A stretch of 64,000 nucleotides of DNA, taken from positions 42,231 through 106,230 of the forward strand of contig JACKEQ010000021.1 of the NCBI GenBank assembly GCA_020632885.1, given 5' to 3'. Position 1 is the stretch's first letter; each line of letters starts with the position of its first letter. Below the pieces are notes generated by a model. It worked only from the letters and a program-made list of their open reading frames with translations. It searched no databases and was not told the DNA's origin. Shown piece after piece: positions 34,332 through 43,164 of this stretch. Origin of the DNA: Alphaproteobacteria bacterium. GTDB lineage: Bacteria; Myxococcota_A; UBA796; GCA-2862545. A program made the position numbers and the translations under genes.

Positions 34332-36526
34332 TCCACCTCTCCGGGGTCACCCATCGCTTCGCGGACGGCACGGTCGGCCTCGACGGGGTCGACCTGCGCG
34401 TGGAGCCCGGTGAGCGCGTGCTGATCACGGGTCCTTCGGGTGCCGGGAAGTCCACCCTCCTCCGCGTGCTCGCGGGCCTCGTGGCCCCGACGGAGGGCAC
34501 CGTCGAGCGGCCCCGCACGGGTCTCGTGTTCCAGGAGCCCGGCGACCAGCTCCTCACGGGCACGGTGGGCGAGGAGGTGCGGCTGGCGGCGCGCGCTGCC
34601 GGTCGTGCGGTCGACGCGCGCGCTCTGCTCGAGGAGGTGGGGCTCGACGTGCCGCTCCACGCCGCACCGACGGAGCTCTCGGGCGGCCAGCAGCAGCGGC
34701 TCGCGGTGGCCGCCTGCCTGGCGGGTGGCGCACCGGTCCTCCTGCTCGACGAGCCCCTCGCTCACCTCGACGGCGACGGGTCCGCGGCCCTGCTCGCCCT
34801 CCTCGACGCGCGCGCGGCCGCCGGGGATGCCGTGATCCTCGTGGAGCACCGGCTGGAGGAGACCCTCGGCTGGGCGGACCGCGTGCTGGCCCTGCGGGAC
34901 GGGCGTCTCGCGCCCCTCGAGCCCACCCCCGACGCCCTGCACGCCCTCGGGGTGCGCGCGCCCGCCCGCATCGTGCTGGGTGGCGGGGACGGTCTGCGGA
35001 CCCTCGGGCCCCGGGCGCCGCGCAGCACCGACGCCGCGGAGCCCCTCTGGACGGGCCCCCTGGCACTCCACCGCGGCGACCGGGTCGCGCTGATGGGGGC
35101 GAACGGCGCGGGGAAGTCCACGCTTCTCGAGGGGCTGGCGCGCGACCTCGGCGAGCGGGCCGTCTGGGTGCCCCAGGACCCGGACCTCTCCCTGTTCGCC
35201 GCCACCGCCGCGGAGGAGCTGGCGTCCGGGGCCGCCGAGCGGGGCGTCCCACGGACCGTGACCCTCGAGGACCTCGGCCTGGCGGGGCTCGGTGAGCGCG
35301 CGCCCCAGTCGCTCTCTCGCGGCCAGAGGCTCCGGCTCGCCGTCGGTGCCGCCCTGGCGACGGCACCGGACGTCCTGCTGCTCGACGAGCCCACGGCCGG
35401 CCAGGACGCCCGGTCGGTCGAGGCCGTCATGGAGCGGGTGGCCACACTCCAGTCCGGGCGCGCCGTGGTCTTCGCCACCCACGACCTGGAGCTCGCCCTG
35501 CGCTGGGCCACCCGGGTCGCCTTCGTCTCCGAGGGGCGCATCGTGCACGAGGGGCCGCCCGGCACCGCGCTTCCCGAGCGTCTCCCGTGGCTCGCGGCCT
35601 CCCAGCTCGCGGCGGGCTTCCCGGTGGTCGACCGGGATCGCCAGCGCACCGGCCCGGCCCACGAGGGCCCCGTGACCGTCGAGCGCCTCGCGTCCTCCGC
35701 GCCCTCGCGTCCCCCGCGACCCGAGAAGGCCGCCACGCCCGTGGCCGCCGTGTTGCTCCTGCTCTTCACGAGCGCGCTCGCCGTGCTCCTCGAGCGTCCC
35801 TTCGGCCTCTGGACGCTCGTCGCGGGGTCGCTGGCGGTGTTCCTCACCCGGCCCATCGCGCCCCGGACCCGTCGGCTCGCGCTCGCGGGCTCCGTGGCCA
35901 TCCTCTGGTCCACCCTGCTGTCCCAGGGGTTGTTCTACGGCGATCTCCCGCGTACGCCCGCTCTCCGGCTCGGCCCCGTCGTGCTCTGGTGGGAGGGGCT
36001 GCGCTGGGGAGCCGTGCAGAGCGCGCGCCTGCTGTCCGTGGGGCTCGCGGGGCTCTCGCTCGCGCTGACCACCTCGCCGGACCGGCTGGTCGGGTTGCTC
36101 CGGGCGCTGCGGGTACCCGGGCTGCTCGCGTTCCTGGCGGTCATGGCGCTGCGGTTCGTGCCCGTCGTCGGGGAGGAGTGGGGGCAGGTGCGGGCCGCCC
36201 GGGCCCGACGGGGACGGGCGCTCTGGCGGCGGGGGGCCCTGGGCTGGCTGCGGGCGGAGGTCGCGATGCTCCAGCCTCTCGTGGCGCGCTCGCTGCGCCG
36301 TGCCCTCCGGCTCGCGGAGAGTCTGGACAGCCGCGGCTTCGCGCTGGCCGACCCACCCGTGGACGCGGTGCCGTGGACGTCGCGCGACCGCGCGGTGGGC
36401 GCCGCGCTCTGCCTGGCGCTCGGCGGGATCGGTGTCCTGCAGGGACTCCAGGCGCTCTACCTCTGGGACGTGTACTACGACCCGCGGCTACGTCCGCTGT
36501 ACGCCTGGGTGCGCGCATGGTTGTGA
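34328..36526 (+). CDS. Single-chain ECF transporter energising module EcfA-EcfA'-EcfT
   Basis: 732 aa. The first ABC ATPase (1-205) has Walker A GPSGAGKS (35-42), FQEP (69-72), LSGGQ (117-121) and LLLDEP. The second ABC ATPase (about 235-420) has GANGAGKS (257-264), LSRGQ (329-333) and LLLDEPTAGQD. EcfT (about 440-732) follows with five or so helices and the coupling segment SLRRALRLAESLDSRGFA. Normally three proteins, here one chain. It hydrolyses ATP to drive uptake through an S component, most likely the upstream protein. The ATG overlaps the upstream stop (ATGA), and the TonB receptor gene starts within its end. Confidence 0.92.
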   Translation: MIHLSGVTHRFADGTVGLDGVDLRVEPGERVLITGPSGAGKSTLLRVLAGLVAPTEGTVERPRTGLVFQEPGDQLLTGTVGEEVRLAARAAGRAVDARALLEEVGLDVPLHAAPTELSGGQQQRLAVAACLAGGAPVLLLDEPLAHLDGDGSAALLALLDARAAAGDAVILVEHRLEETLGWADRVLALRDGRLAPLEPTPDALHALGVRAPARIVLGGGDGLRTLGPRAPRSTDAAEPLWTGPLALHRGDRVALMGANGAGKSTLLEGLARDLGERAVWVPQDPDLSLFAATAAEELASGAAERGVPRTVTLEDLGLAGLGERAPQSLSRGQRLRLAVGAALATAPDVLLLDEPTAGQDARSVEAVMERVATLQSGRAVVFATHDLELALRWATRVAFVSEGRIVHEGPPGTALPERLPWLAASQLAAGFPVVDRDRQRTGPAHEGPVTVERLASSAPSRPPRPEKAATPVAAVLLLLFTSALAVLLERPFGLWTLVAGSLAVFLTRPIAPRTRRLALAGSVAILWSTLLSQGLFYGDLPRTPALRLGPVVLWWEGLRWGAVQSARLLSVGLAGLSLALTTSPDRLVGLLRALRVPGLLAFLAVMALRFVPVVGEEWGQVRAARARRGRALWRRGALGWLRAEVAMLQPLVARSLRRALRLAESLDSRGFALADPPVDAVPWTSRDRAVGAALCLALGGIGVLQGLQALYLWDVYYDPRLRPLYAWVRAWL

Positions 36527-38415
36527 TGCTCGCGCTGGCGGCGGCCGAGGAGCCCGTGGAGACGGTGATCGTGCGCCCCGACACCCCGCTGGAGGCGCGC
36601 TCGCCGGCCTCCGTGACGGTGCTCGACGTGGACGGGTCGACGCCGGAGGGGGAGAACCTCGCGGGCCTGGTGGGTCGGGCGTCCGGGGTGGCCGTCACCC
36701 GGCTCGGGGGCCTCGGCGACCTCGCGAGCATCAGCCTGCGCGGCTCGAGCGCCCGGCAGGTGGAGGTCTACCTCGACGGCGTGCCGCTCAACCCGGACGG
36801 GTCGGGTGCGGTGGACCTCTCCGAGCTGCCGCTGCGGGCCTTCGAGCGGGTGGAGATCTGGCGGGGCAACGCGCCCGTCGGGCTCGGCGGGACGGCGATG
36901 GGCGGGGTGGTCAACCTGGTCACCGGCGACACGCCGATCGTGGCGGTGGCCGGCACCGCCGGGTCGTTCGGCAGCTCGCAGCTCCGGGGCCTCGTGTCCA
37001 CACAGGGCCCCCGCGGGGTCTCGGTGTGGGCGAGCGGCCAGGTGCTCGCGACGACCGGACGGTTCACGTGGTTCGACGATCGGGGCACGCGCTTCGACCC
37101 GGACGACGACCTCTGGCGGGTGCGCGCCAACGACGACACGCGGCTCGGGAGCCTCCAGGGGCGCGTCCGGTTCGGCCAGGACGTGCGCTTCACGGTGTTC
37201 GACAGCCTCGTGGCCCGGGAGGAGGGCGTTCCCGGACCCACGGCCGCCCCCTCCGGGGCCGTGCGCTACGGGACCACCCGGAACCTCGCCGTGCTCCAGG
37301 TGGAGCGCGGGATGCTGCGGGCGCGGGTCCACCATCGCATCCGGGGTCAGACCCTGCGGGATCCCGCTGCCGAGCTCGACATCCCGGGGGGCATGGACGT
37401 CACGCGCACCCAGAGCCTCGGGCTCGATCTGCAGGACGGGCTGACGCTCGGGGCCTGGGGCAGCGCGACGGCGCTGGTGTCCCTGGCCTACGACGCCCGC
37501 TCGGGGGGTGGCGAGCGGCTGGTGTCGCGCGTCCACCTCGGCGGGACGGGGGTGTTCGGGCCCCTGACCCTCGCGCCCGCCGTCGCGAGCGTGCGGATCG
37601 CGAGCCGGGGAGCGGGGGAGTCCACCGGAACCGTGGTGCTGCCGCGGCTCGGTGCGCTGGTGCGCGTGGCGGACCGGACGGTGGTGAAGGCGAACGCCGG
37701 CCGGTACTTCCGGCCGCCCGATCTCACCGAGCTGTTCGGCAACCGGGGCGCCATCGCCGGCCGCCCGGACCTGCGTCCCGAGCGGGGTACCAACGGGGAT
37801 CTCGCGGTCCGGGTGGACCGGGGGTGGGGGAGCCTGGAGCTCGGGGGCTTCGGGAGCGTCTCTGAGGACCTGGTGGTGTACGTGCAGAACGCGCAGCGCG
37901 TCAGCGTGCCGACGAACCTGGGTGCCGCGACGGTCGCGGGGACCGAGGGGGCGCTGGCCTGGACGGGCCTGCCCTGGCTCGACGCGCGCACGAACCTCAC
38001 CCTGCAGCACACGGTGGACCGGGCGGACGAGCCGGCGTACGCGGGCCGGCGGCTGCCTCGGTTGCCGTGGATCGCGCTGCACCAGCAGACGGCCGTACAG
38101 GGGCGGGGCTGGCGGGTGGGCCAGACGTTCTCGCTCACGGACGGCGTGTTCCTGGACCCCGCGAACCTGGAGCGCCAGCCGACCCGTCCGGTGCTCGGGG
38201 TCTTCGGGCGGGTCGAGCGTGGCGGGACCGCCGTGGAGCTCGATCTGCGGAACGTCACGAACATCCGCACCGGGACGGTGCCCGTGAACCCCTTCGACCC
38301 CGACGGACCCCGGGGTCGCCGGGCGATCACGGACTTCGTGGGCTATCCGTTGCCGGGTCGGTCGGTGTGGTTGTCGGTGCGGTGGGCGGAGAGATCCCGT
38401 GGGAGCCCTCCGTGA
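36517..38415 (+). CDS. TonB-dependent outer-membrane receptor (BtuB/CirA-like)
   Basis: 632 aa. Short leader MVVMLALAAA, then a TonB-box-like segment (ETVIV, about 15-19). The plug domain (about 30-140) has NLAGLVGRASGVAVTRLGG, SISLRGSSARQVEVYLDGVPLN and GGTAMGGVVNLVTG. A 22-strand-type barrel follows with FRPPDLTELFGNRG and PDLRPERGTN, common in vitamin and siderophore receptors. The gene overlaps the ECF fusion gene (ATG 36517 or GTG 36523 before its stop at 36526), so outer- and inner-membrane transport are co-translated. The last 89 bases overlap the minus-strand gene at 38327. Confidence 0.92.
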   Translation: MVVMLALAAAEEPVETVIVRPDTPLEARSPASVTVLDVDGSTPEGENLAGLVGRASGVAVTRLGGLGDLASISLRGSSARQVEVYLDGVPLNPDGSGAVDLSELPLRAFERVEIWRGNAPVGLGGTAMGGVVNLVTGDTPIVAVAGTAGSFGSSQLRGLVSTQGPRGVSVWASGQVLATTGRFTWFDDRGTRFDPDDDLWRVRANDDTRLGSLQGRVRFGQDVRFTVFDSLVAREEGVPGPTAAPSGAVRYGTTRNLAVLQVERGMLRARVHHRIRGQTLRDPAAELDIPGGMDVTRTQSLGLDLQDGLTLGAWGSATALVSLAYDARSGGGERLVSRVHLGGTGVFGPLTLAPAVASVRIASRGAGESTGTVVLPRLGALVRVADRTVVKANAGRYFRPPDLTELFGNRGAIAGRPDLRPERGTNGDLAVRVDRGWGSLELGGFGSVSEDLVVYVQNAQRVSVPTNLGAATVAGTEGALAWTGLPWLDARTNLTLQHTVDRADEPAYAGRRLPRLPWIALHQQTAVQGRGWRVGQTFSLTDGVFLDPANLERQPTRPVLGVFGRVERGGTAVELDLRNVTNIRTGTVPVNPFDPDGPRGRRAITDFVGYPLPGRSVWLSVRWAERSRGSPP

Positions 38416-39067
38416 TGTCCTGACTGTCGGACGCGTGGCGGAAGGGGCCATCGGGTCGAGGAGTGTAGGGGCCCTTCACGCGGTGGATGAGGACGATCGC
38501 CGCTTTGCCCACGAACGGAGCGGTCCATCTCCAATCTTCGTCCATGACCTCCGGGCCGGGGACACTTCGCCAGCTCCACGACTGTCCCCCCGCGCTTTGG
38601 GTCGCAAGGTCGAACACATCGCGAAATGTACGCGATGCGTACAGAACCTCAGGCGGCGGCTGCCATTGCCGTGGGCCCCGGCTCTTGACGACGATCCCCA
38701 GCTCCGTCGCGCGTTCCATCACACGATTCACCCCATCCCTCCCGTGGAGACCCAGCGGTGTGTCCAACACCGTCAGAGCCGGGCGGCAGAGCTCTCCCGT
38801 GATCTCTCCAGGCGAGATCTGCAGCCTGTCCCCTCTTCGAACCGCTGCCCAGGCACAACGGCCCGCCGATCGGTCCAGGACACCCTGGAGCTGCACCACC
38901 AGCGCGTCGAGATCGCAGACGAGCTCGGGAACCTCCCACGGATCCCCGCGATGGTAGGTGAGGCTGGGGCTCTCGACCGACACCGGGATCCCGCACGTCT
39001 CCTCGACGTGATCGGCGAGCTCACCGGCAGGATGACCGTGCGCCGACGAGAGGATCGTCAGGAGCAT
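38327..39067 (-). CDS. Hypothetical protein with atypical composition
   Basis: 246 aa, no membrane segment or motif recognised. The central part reads like a genuine folded protein (PWEVPELVCDLDALVVQLQGVLDRSAGRCAW split by turns, TELGIVVKSRGPRQW, RTFRDVFDLATQ). The Thr/Pro-rich tail, about 30 residues, overlaps the TonB receptor gene and may not be native. Third-position GC is visibly lower than in its neighbours, which suggests a foreign or young gene. The ATG lies four bases after the stop of the next minus-strand gene, so the two probably form a pair. Confidence 0.5.
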   Translation of the reverse strand: MLLTILSSAHGHPAGELADHVEETCGIPVSVESPSLTYHRGDPWEVPELVCDLDALVVQLQGVLDRSAGRCAWAAVRRGDRLQISPGEITGELCRPALTVLDTPLGLHGRDGVNRVMERATELGIVVKSRGPRQWQPPPEVLYASRTFRDVFDLATQSAGGQSWSWRSVPGPEVMDEDWRWTAPFVGKAAIVLIHRVKGPYTPRPDGPFRHASDSQDITEGSHGISPPTAPTTTPTDPATDSPRSP

Positions 39068-39071
39068 CTGC

Positions 39072-39506
39072 TCAGCGGCTCCGACAGAGGTCGAGCTGGG
39101 CCTCGAACGCGTGGGTCACGTCCGGATCCAGGGCGCCTCGCAGCTTCCGCCAGCGGGCCTTCGCGTCCTTGCAGTCGCGCGTCGACAGGGCTGCCGCGAA
39201 GTCGGTGGCCTCCCGGCAGCGCGCATGGCCCCGCTTGCACTGGGTGTTCGCCACCAGGAGGATGGCCGACGGGTTGAAGTGCTCCAGCTGCCGGGAGCTC
39301 GGCATCTCGCGGGCGATGTCGGCCATCTGGTTCCCCATCACCACCATGTCGCCCACGTCGTGCACCAGCCGCTCGTCCTCGGTCATGTAGTCGCGTTCGT
39401 CGTAGAGCGGGATCCCGAGGCGACGCTGCACCCAGATCGTCCCGACGAACAACAGGATCGCGCCCAGGGTGAACACGGCGCGCGCGACCGGTGACTTCTC
39501 GGACAT
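39072..39506 (-). CDS. Small membrane-anchored protein of unknown function
   Basis: 144 aa. One N-terminal membrane helix (about 8-25, ARAVFTLGAILLFVGTIWV) then a hydrophilic domain with four cysteines (CKRGHARCREA, RDCKDAK, DLCRSR), which could pair as disulfides if extracytoplasmic. No family recognised. Start taken as ATG 39506, two bases after GGAGG; ATG 39530 would add eight residues and would place its start codon on the same CATG as the divergent gene. Confidence 0.6.
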   Translation of the reverse strand: MSEKSPVARAVFTLGAILLFVGTIWVQRRLGIPLYDERDYMTEDERLVHDVGDMVVMGNQMADIAREMPSSRQLEHFNPSAILLVANTQCKRGHARCREATDFAAALSTRDCKDAKARWRKLRGALDPDVTHAFEAQLDLCRSR

Positions 39507-39528
39507 GTCCTCCAGGATAGCAGAAGCC

Positions 39529-40557
39529 ATGTCCATCCTGGCCCTCCTCGCTGCCTGCCGGAGCCCGACGCCCTGCGTGTCCGGGCCGCCGCGCGAGCCG
39601 TCCGCGTGGGCCGCAACGCTCACCGACCAGCGGTTCACCTCGGGTGCGCTGGGTCTCCCGGACGGCCAGGGTGCGATCGAGCCCGTCCAGGGCGTGTCCG
39701 CGGACGCGCTGGTGCGCACCGACGGCGAGCAGGTCTACGTGGTGGGCCGGTCCACCGAGGACACCGTCCGCGCCTTCGACCCCCTCGACCCGCGCTGTCC
39801 GGTCTGGGAGACCGCGCTCCCCGAGCTCTCCAACGCCCACGACCTCCTGGCCCACGACGGGCGCCTCTTCGTGCCGACCTTCGGGACCGGTGCGCTGCAC
39901 GTGCTGGACCCCGGCTCCGGCGAGCTGCTCGAGACCCTCGAGCTCGGCGAGACCCTCGATCGGGCCGTGGCGGTGGACGGACGGATCCTCGTCGCGGACC
40001 AGCGCTTCCAGCCCGACGTGCGCCGGGACGGCGTCCTGCACATCGTCGATCCGGCGGGCCTCACTGTGACCGACACCCTCCCCGCGGGCCCCAATCCGCG
40101 GCTGACGCCCGCTGACGACGGCGTCTGGGTGGCCACGGGGTGGTTCGCGTTCGCGCCGGCCACCTACGACGCGGACCTCGTGGACGGCGCGCTGGCGCAC
40201 CTGGACCCCGCCACGGGCACCTGGACCGAGGTGACCACGGAGGCCGCTCTCGGCGGGGATCTCCACACGGTGGTCGCGGCCGGCGAGACCCTCGTGACCG
40301 TCGCGGTGGACGGGCTGGCGCGATCGTCGGTGGCGTGCATCCGGGACGGTGAGGTGCTGGAGGGGCCGACGGACGCGGGCTGGCTGCTCACCGGCGCTGC
40401 GGTGGGGCCGGAGGTGCTGCTCGGGGTGCGCTCGTCGCTCGTGGTGGGGCAGGCGTCCACCTCGGACCCCGGCATCCTCACGCTGGACCCCGTCACGTGC
40501 GCGGCGACGGGCTTCACGTCGACCACACTCGAGCCCTACGACCTGGTCGCGTTGTAG
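39529..40557 (+). CDS. Beta-propeller lipoprotein
   Basis: 342 aa. Short leader MSILALLAAC with lipobox LAAC (Cys10). The body has repeated strand motifs (GEQVYVVGRS, GRLFVPTFGTGALHVLDPGSGELL, GRILVADQRF, DGVWVATGWFAF) typical of YVTN/NHL-type propellers. Three further cysteines occur in the mature part. Likely an envelope binding protein; no enzymatic motif. The start ATG shares CATG (39528-39531) with a possible start of the divergent gene. Confidence 0.65.
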   Translation: MSILALLAACRSPTPCVSGPPREPSAWAATLTDQRFTSGALGLPDGQGAIEPVQGVSADALVRTDGEQVYVVGRSTEDTVRAFDPLDPRCPVWETALPELSNAHDLLAHDGRLFVPTFGTGALHVLDPGSGELLETLELGETLDRAVAVDGRILVADQRFQPDVRRDGVLHIVDPAGLTVTDTLPAGPNPRLTPADDGVWVATGWFAFAPATYDADLVDGALAHLDPATGTWTEVTTEAALGGDLHTVVAAGETLVTVAVDGLARSSVACIRDGEVLEGPTDAGWLLTGAAVGPEVLLGVRSSLVVGQASTSDPGILTLDPVTCAATGFTSTTLEPYDLVAL

Positions 40558-40634
40558 CGGGGACAGTGGCGTGCGACCGCGCTATGAAGGTGTGGCGGTC
40601 GCCCCCGGCACGGGGAGGGCGGCCTGGAGGTCTC

Positions 40635-41246
40635 ATGCGTCTCGCCCTGTTGTTCCTGGCCACCGGCTGCACCGGCAACGTGGAGTTCCCCGGCACCAAT
40701 ATGCCGGAGTTCTTCGAGTTCCAGGAGAACCTCGGCTACCAGTGGCAGTTCGCCAACGAGGACGTCACGCTGACCTACCGCATGGTGAGCGAGATCGAGG
40801 ACTACACGATCGTCGACGGGCGCACCGAGTACGTGATGGTGTACCGGAAAGACTGCATCAACCCGAACGATCAGACCTGCCCGGACGGCGAGATCATCAA
40901 GAGCCTCACGATGACCTCGGACTACGCGGGCGTGCAGATCTACGGCGTGGACGAGCAGCGCTTCGATCCCCCGGTGAAGCTCGCCAACCAGTTCATGAAG
41001 GTGGGAGAGTCCGCCACGACCACGACGGGTGGGGCGGACTACACGTCCACGATGCCGGAGATCGGCGACTGCCCGGTCCTCCTGCCCAACTGGACCAACT
41101 GTGCCCAGTTCGACCTCGTCTCGAGCGCTGGCGAAGACGCGATCACCGGGAGCTACTGGGCGATCACGAGCTTCAACATCGTCGCCGTGACCTGGCCCGG
41201 CCAGCCGGGACAGTGGAAGCTCACCAACCACGTCTCCCTGGACTGA
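40635..41246 (+). CDS. Putative lipoprotein
   Basis: 203 aa. Leader MRLALLFLATGC, with Cys12 a likely lipidation site although ATGC is an imperfect lipobox. The mature part is polar with six further acidic patches and several cysteines (RKDCINPNDQTCPDGE, GDCPVLLPNWTNCAQF) that look like paired disulfides. GGAGG at 40626-40630 sits four bases before ATG, supporting this start over the longer frame. No family recognised. Confidence 0.65.
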   Translation: MRLALLFLATGCTGNVEFPGTNMPEFFEFQENLGYQWQFANEDVTLTYRMVSEIEDYTIVDGRTEYVMVYRKDCINPNDQTCPDGEIIKSLTMTSDYAGVQIYGVDEQRFDPPVKLANQFMKVGESATTTTGGADYTSTMPEIGDCPVLLPNWTNCAQFDLVSSAGEDAITGSYWAITSFNIVAVTWPGQPGQWKLTNHVSLD

Positions 41247-41297
41247 CGCGACCCCTCGCGATCCCGGTTAGAGGGCGCCGTCCATCCTGGAGGATCG

Positions 41298-43073
41298 GTG
41301 ACCCTCGAAGAGATCGTGCGCGAGCGGCTGGGTGACGACGCCCCCGCTGTCCTGGCCCGCATCGCGGCCTGGTCCACCTCCCCGGCGTTCTCGTCGTGGC
41401 ATCCGCTCCTCGAGGCCATGGTCAGCGGTCCCTTCCTGGACGAGCTGGTCGACGCCTTCTCCCGCGTGCTGCCCTTCGGCACGGGAGGGCGGCGTGGCGC
41501 CGCCGGCGTCGGCACCAACCGCTTCAACCCGTGGACCCTCGGCACGAGCGTGCAGGGCCACTGTGCCTTCCTGAAGAAGCGGTTCGACGGTGACATCAGC
41601 GTGGTGGTCACCTACGACGTGCGGGCCTTCCACGACACCAACGGCCGCTACCCCGAGGGTGTGCCGTCCCCGCTCGACGGGATGACCAGCCGCACCCTCG
41701 CCGAGCTCGCCGCCCGCATCTACGCGGCGAACGGCATCAAGGCGTGGATCCAGGACCGCGGCGACGACACGTTCCTCTCGACCCCCGAGCTGTCCTTCCT
41801 GATCCGCGAGCTGGGCGCCCAGGGCGGCCTGAACGTCAGCGCCTCCCACAACCCGCCCGACGACAACGGCGGGAAGATCTACGACGAGCACGGCGGCCAG
41901 CTCGTGCCGCCCGACGACCAGGAGCTCCTCGACACCGTGGTGGGCTTCGAGACCTACGAGGCCCTGTCGTGGGACGAGGCGCGCCCCTCGTTCGGCATCC
42001 TCACCGCGGATCACCACAAGGCCTACGTGGACGCCGTGGTGGCCGGCGCGCCGGAGGTGGACCCCATCTCCGTGGCCGCCACCTCGCTCCACGGCGCGGG
42101 CCGGATCCACGAGATCCTCGGCGCGGCGGGCTTCCCCACGGCCGTCATCGCCGATCAGGCCCGTCCCGACGGGCTGTTCCCCACCGTGCCCGGGAAGGTC
42201 GCCAACCCGGAGATCCCCGAGGTCTTCCAGGTCGGCATGGAGGCCCTCGAGGGCCTCGACACCCAGCTCCTGTTCGCCACCGACCCCGACGCCGACCGCA
42301 TCGGATGCATGGTGCGCCACGAGGACGAGTGGGTGTTCCTGACGGGCAACCAGATCGCGGCCCTCGTGATCGACGCGCGTCTGCGCCGCTGGTCCTCGGA
42401 GTTGCGCCCGCTCGTCGTGCACACCGAGGTGAGCTCGCGGCTGCTGACGCGCGTGGCGGAGTCCTACAGCGCCGAGGTCCGCAACGACCTGCTCGTGGGC
42501 TTCAAGTACATCGCGGCCGTGATGAACGAGGCGGAGCCCGGCCGGTTCGCGGTGGGGGCCGAGGAGTCCCACGGGCTGCTGACCTCGGAGCGGATGCGCG
42601 ACAAGGACGCTGGCGGGGGGGCGCTCTGGCTGGCGATCGCCGCTTCGGACGCGGCCGAGGAGGGGCTCACGCTGGTCGATCGGCTGGTGGCCTTCGACGT
42701 GGACTTCGGACCCGTGCGCAACACGCAGGTCTCCAAGAAGTTCGAGGGGCTGAAGGGCCGCGCCGACATGGCGGAGCTGCTGGAGCGTCTCCGCGCCACG
42801 CCGCCCCGCACGTTCGCGGGCCGGAAGGTCACGGCCTTCGTGGACCACCAGGATCCCGAGGGCCCGCGCGGGCCGATCCTCTCCGAGTCCGACGCGGCCG
42901 CGCGCAACGTGCTCGCCATGGAGCTCGAGGGCGGCGCCAGGGTCGTGTTCCGGCCGTCGGGCACCGAGCCCAAGCTGAAGGTCTACCTGGAGGTCGCGGG
43001 GAGCCCCGGCCAGTCGGGCGTCGACGACGTGCTGGCGGGCCTGGTCACCGCGGTGAAGACGCAGCTCGCGTAG
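41298..43073 (+). CDS. Phosphoglucomutase/phosphomannomutase family enzyme
   Basis: 591 aa, cytosolic. Interconverts hexose-1- and -6-phosphates. All four domains show their motifs: phosphoserine loop VSASHNPPDDNG (Ser183), metal loop TDPDADRIG, sugar loop GAEESHG, and phosphate loop FRPSGTEPKLKVY. It resembles the long PgcA/PGM2-type enzymes rather than AlgC. Start GTG 41298, four bases after GGAGG (41289-41293). Monocistronic; the next kinase gene begins 91 bases downstream. Confidence 0.93.
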   Translation: MTLEEIVRERLGDDAPAVLARIAAWSTSPAFSSWHPLLEAMVSGPFLDELVDAFSRVLPFGTGGRRGAAGVGTNRFNPWTLGTSVQGHCAFLKKRFDGDISVVVTYDVRAFHDTNGRYPEGVPSPLDGMTSRTLAELAARIYAANGIKAWIQDRGDDTFLSTPELSFLIRELGAQGGLNVSASHNPPDDNGGKIYDEHGGQLVPPDDQELLDTVVGFETYEALSWDEARPSFGILTADHHKAYVDAVVAGAPEVDPISVAATSLHGAGRIHEILGAAGFPTAVIADQARPDGLFPTVPGKVANPEIPEVFQVGMEALEGLDTQLLFATDPDADRIGCMVRHEDEWVFLTGNQIAALVIDARLRRWSSELRPLVVHTEVSSRLLTRVAESYSAEVRNDLLVGFKYIAAVMNEAEPGRFAVGAEESHGLLTSERMRDKDAGGGALWLAIAASDAAEEGLTLVDRLVAFDVDFGPVRNTQVSKKFEGLKGRADMAELLERLRATPPRTFAGRKVTAFVDHQDPEGPRGPILSESDAAARNVLAMELEGGARVVFRPSGTEPKLKVYLEVAGSPGQSGVDDVLAGLVTAVKTQLA

Positions 43074-43164
43074 GTCCCGGGGTGTAACGGCAGCCCGTTC
43101 GGGCCGATGGGTGTGAGGTGGTCGTCACCGGGTCGCCTCCATCGTGCACTACAGTCTCCCCACC

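Noticed and set aside
38399..39277. Plus-strand frame of 292 codons opposite the gene at 38327
   Set aside because: Arg/Pro/His-rich with no hydrophobic core pattern; the minus-strand frame looks more protein-like, though both are uncertain.
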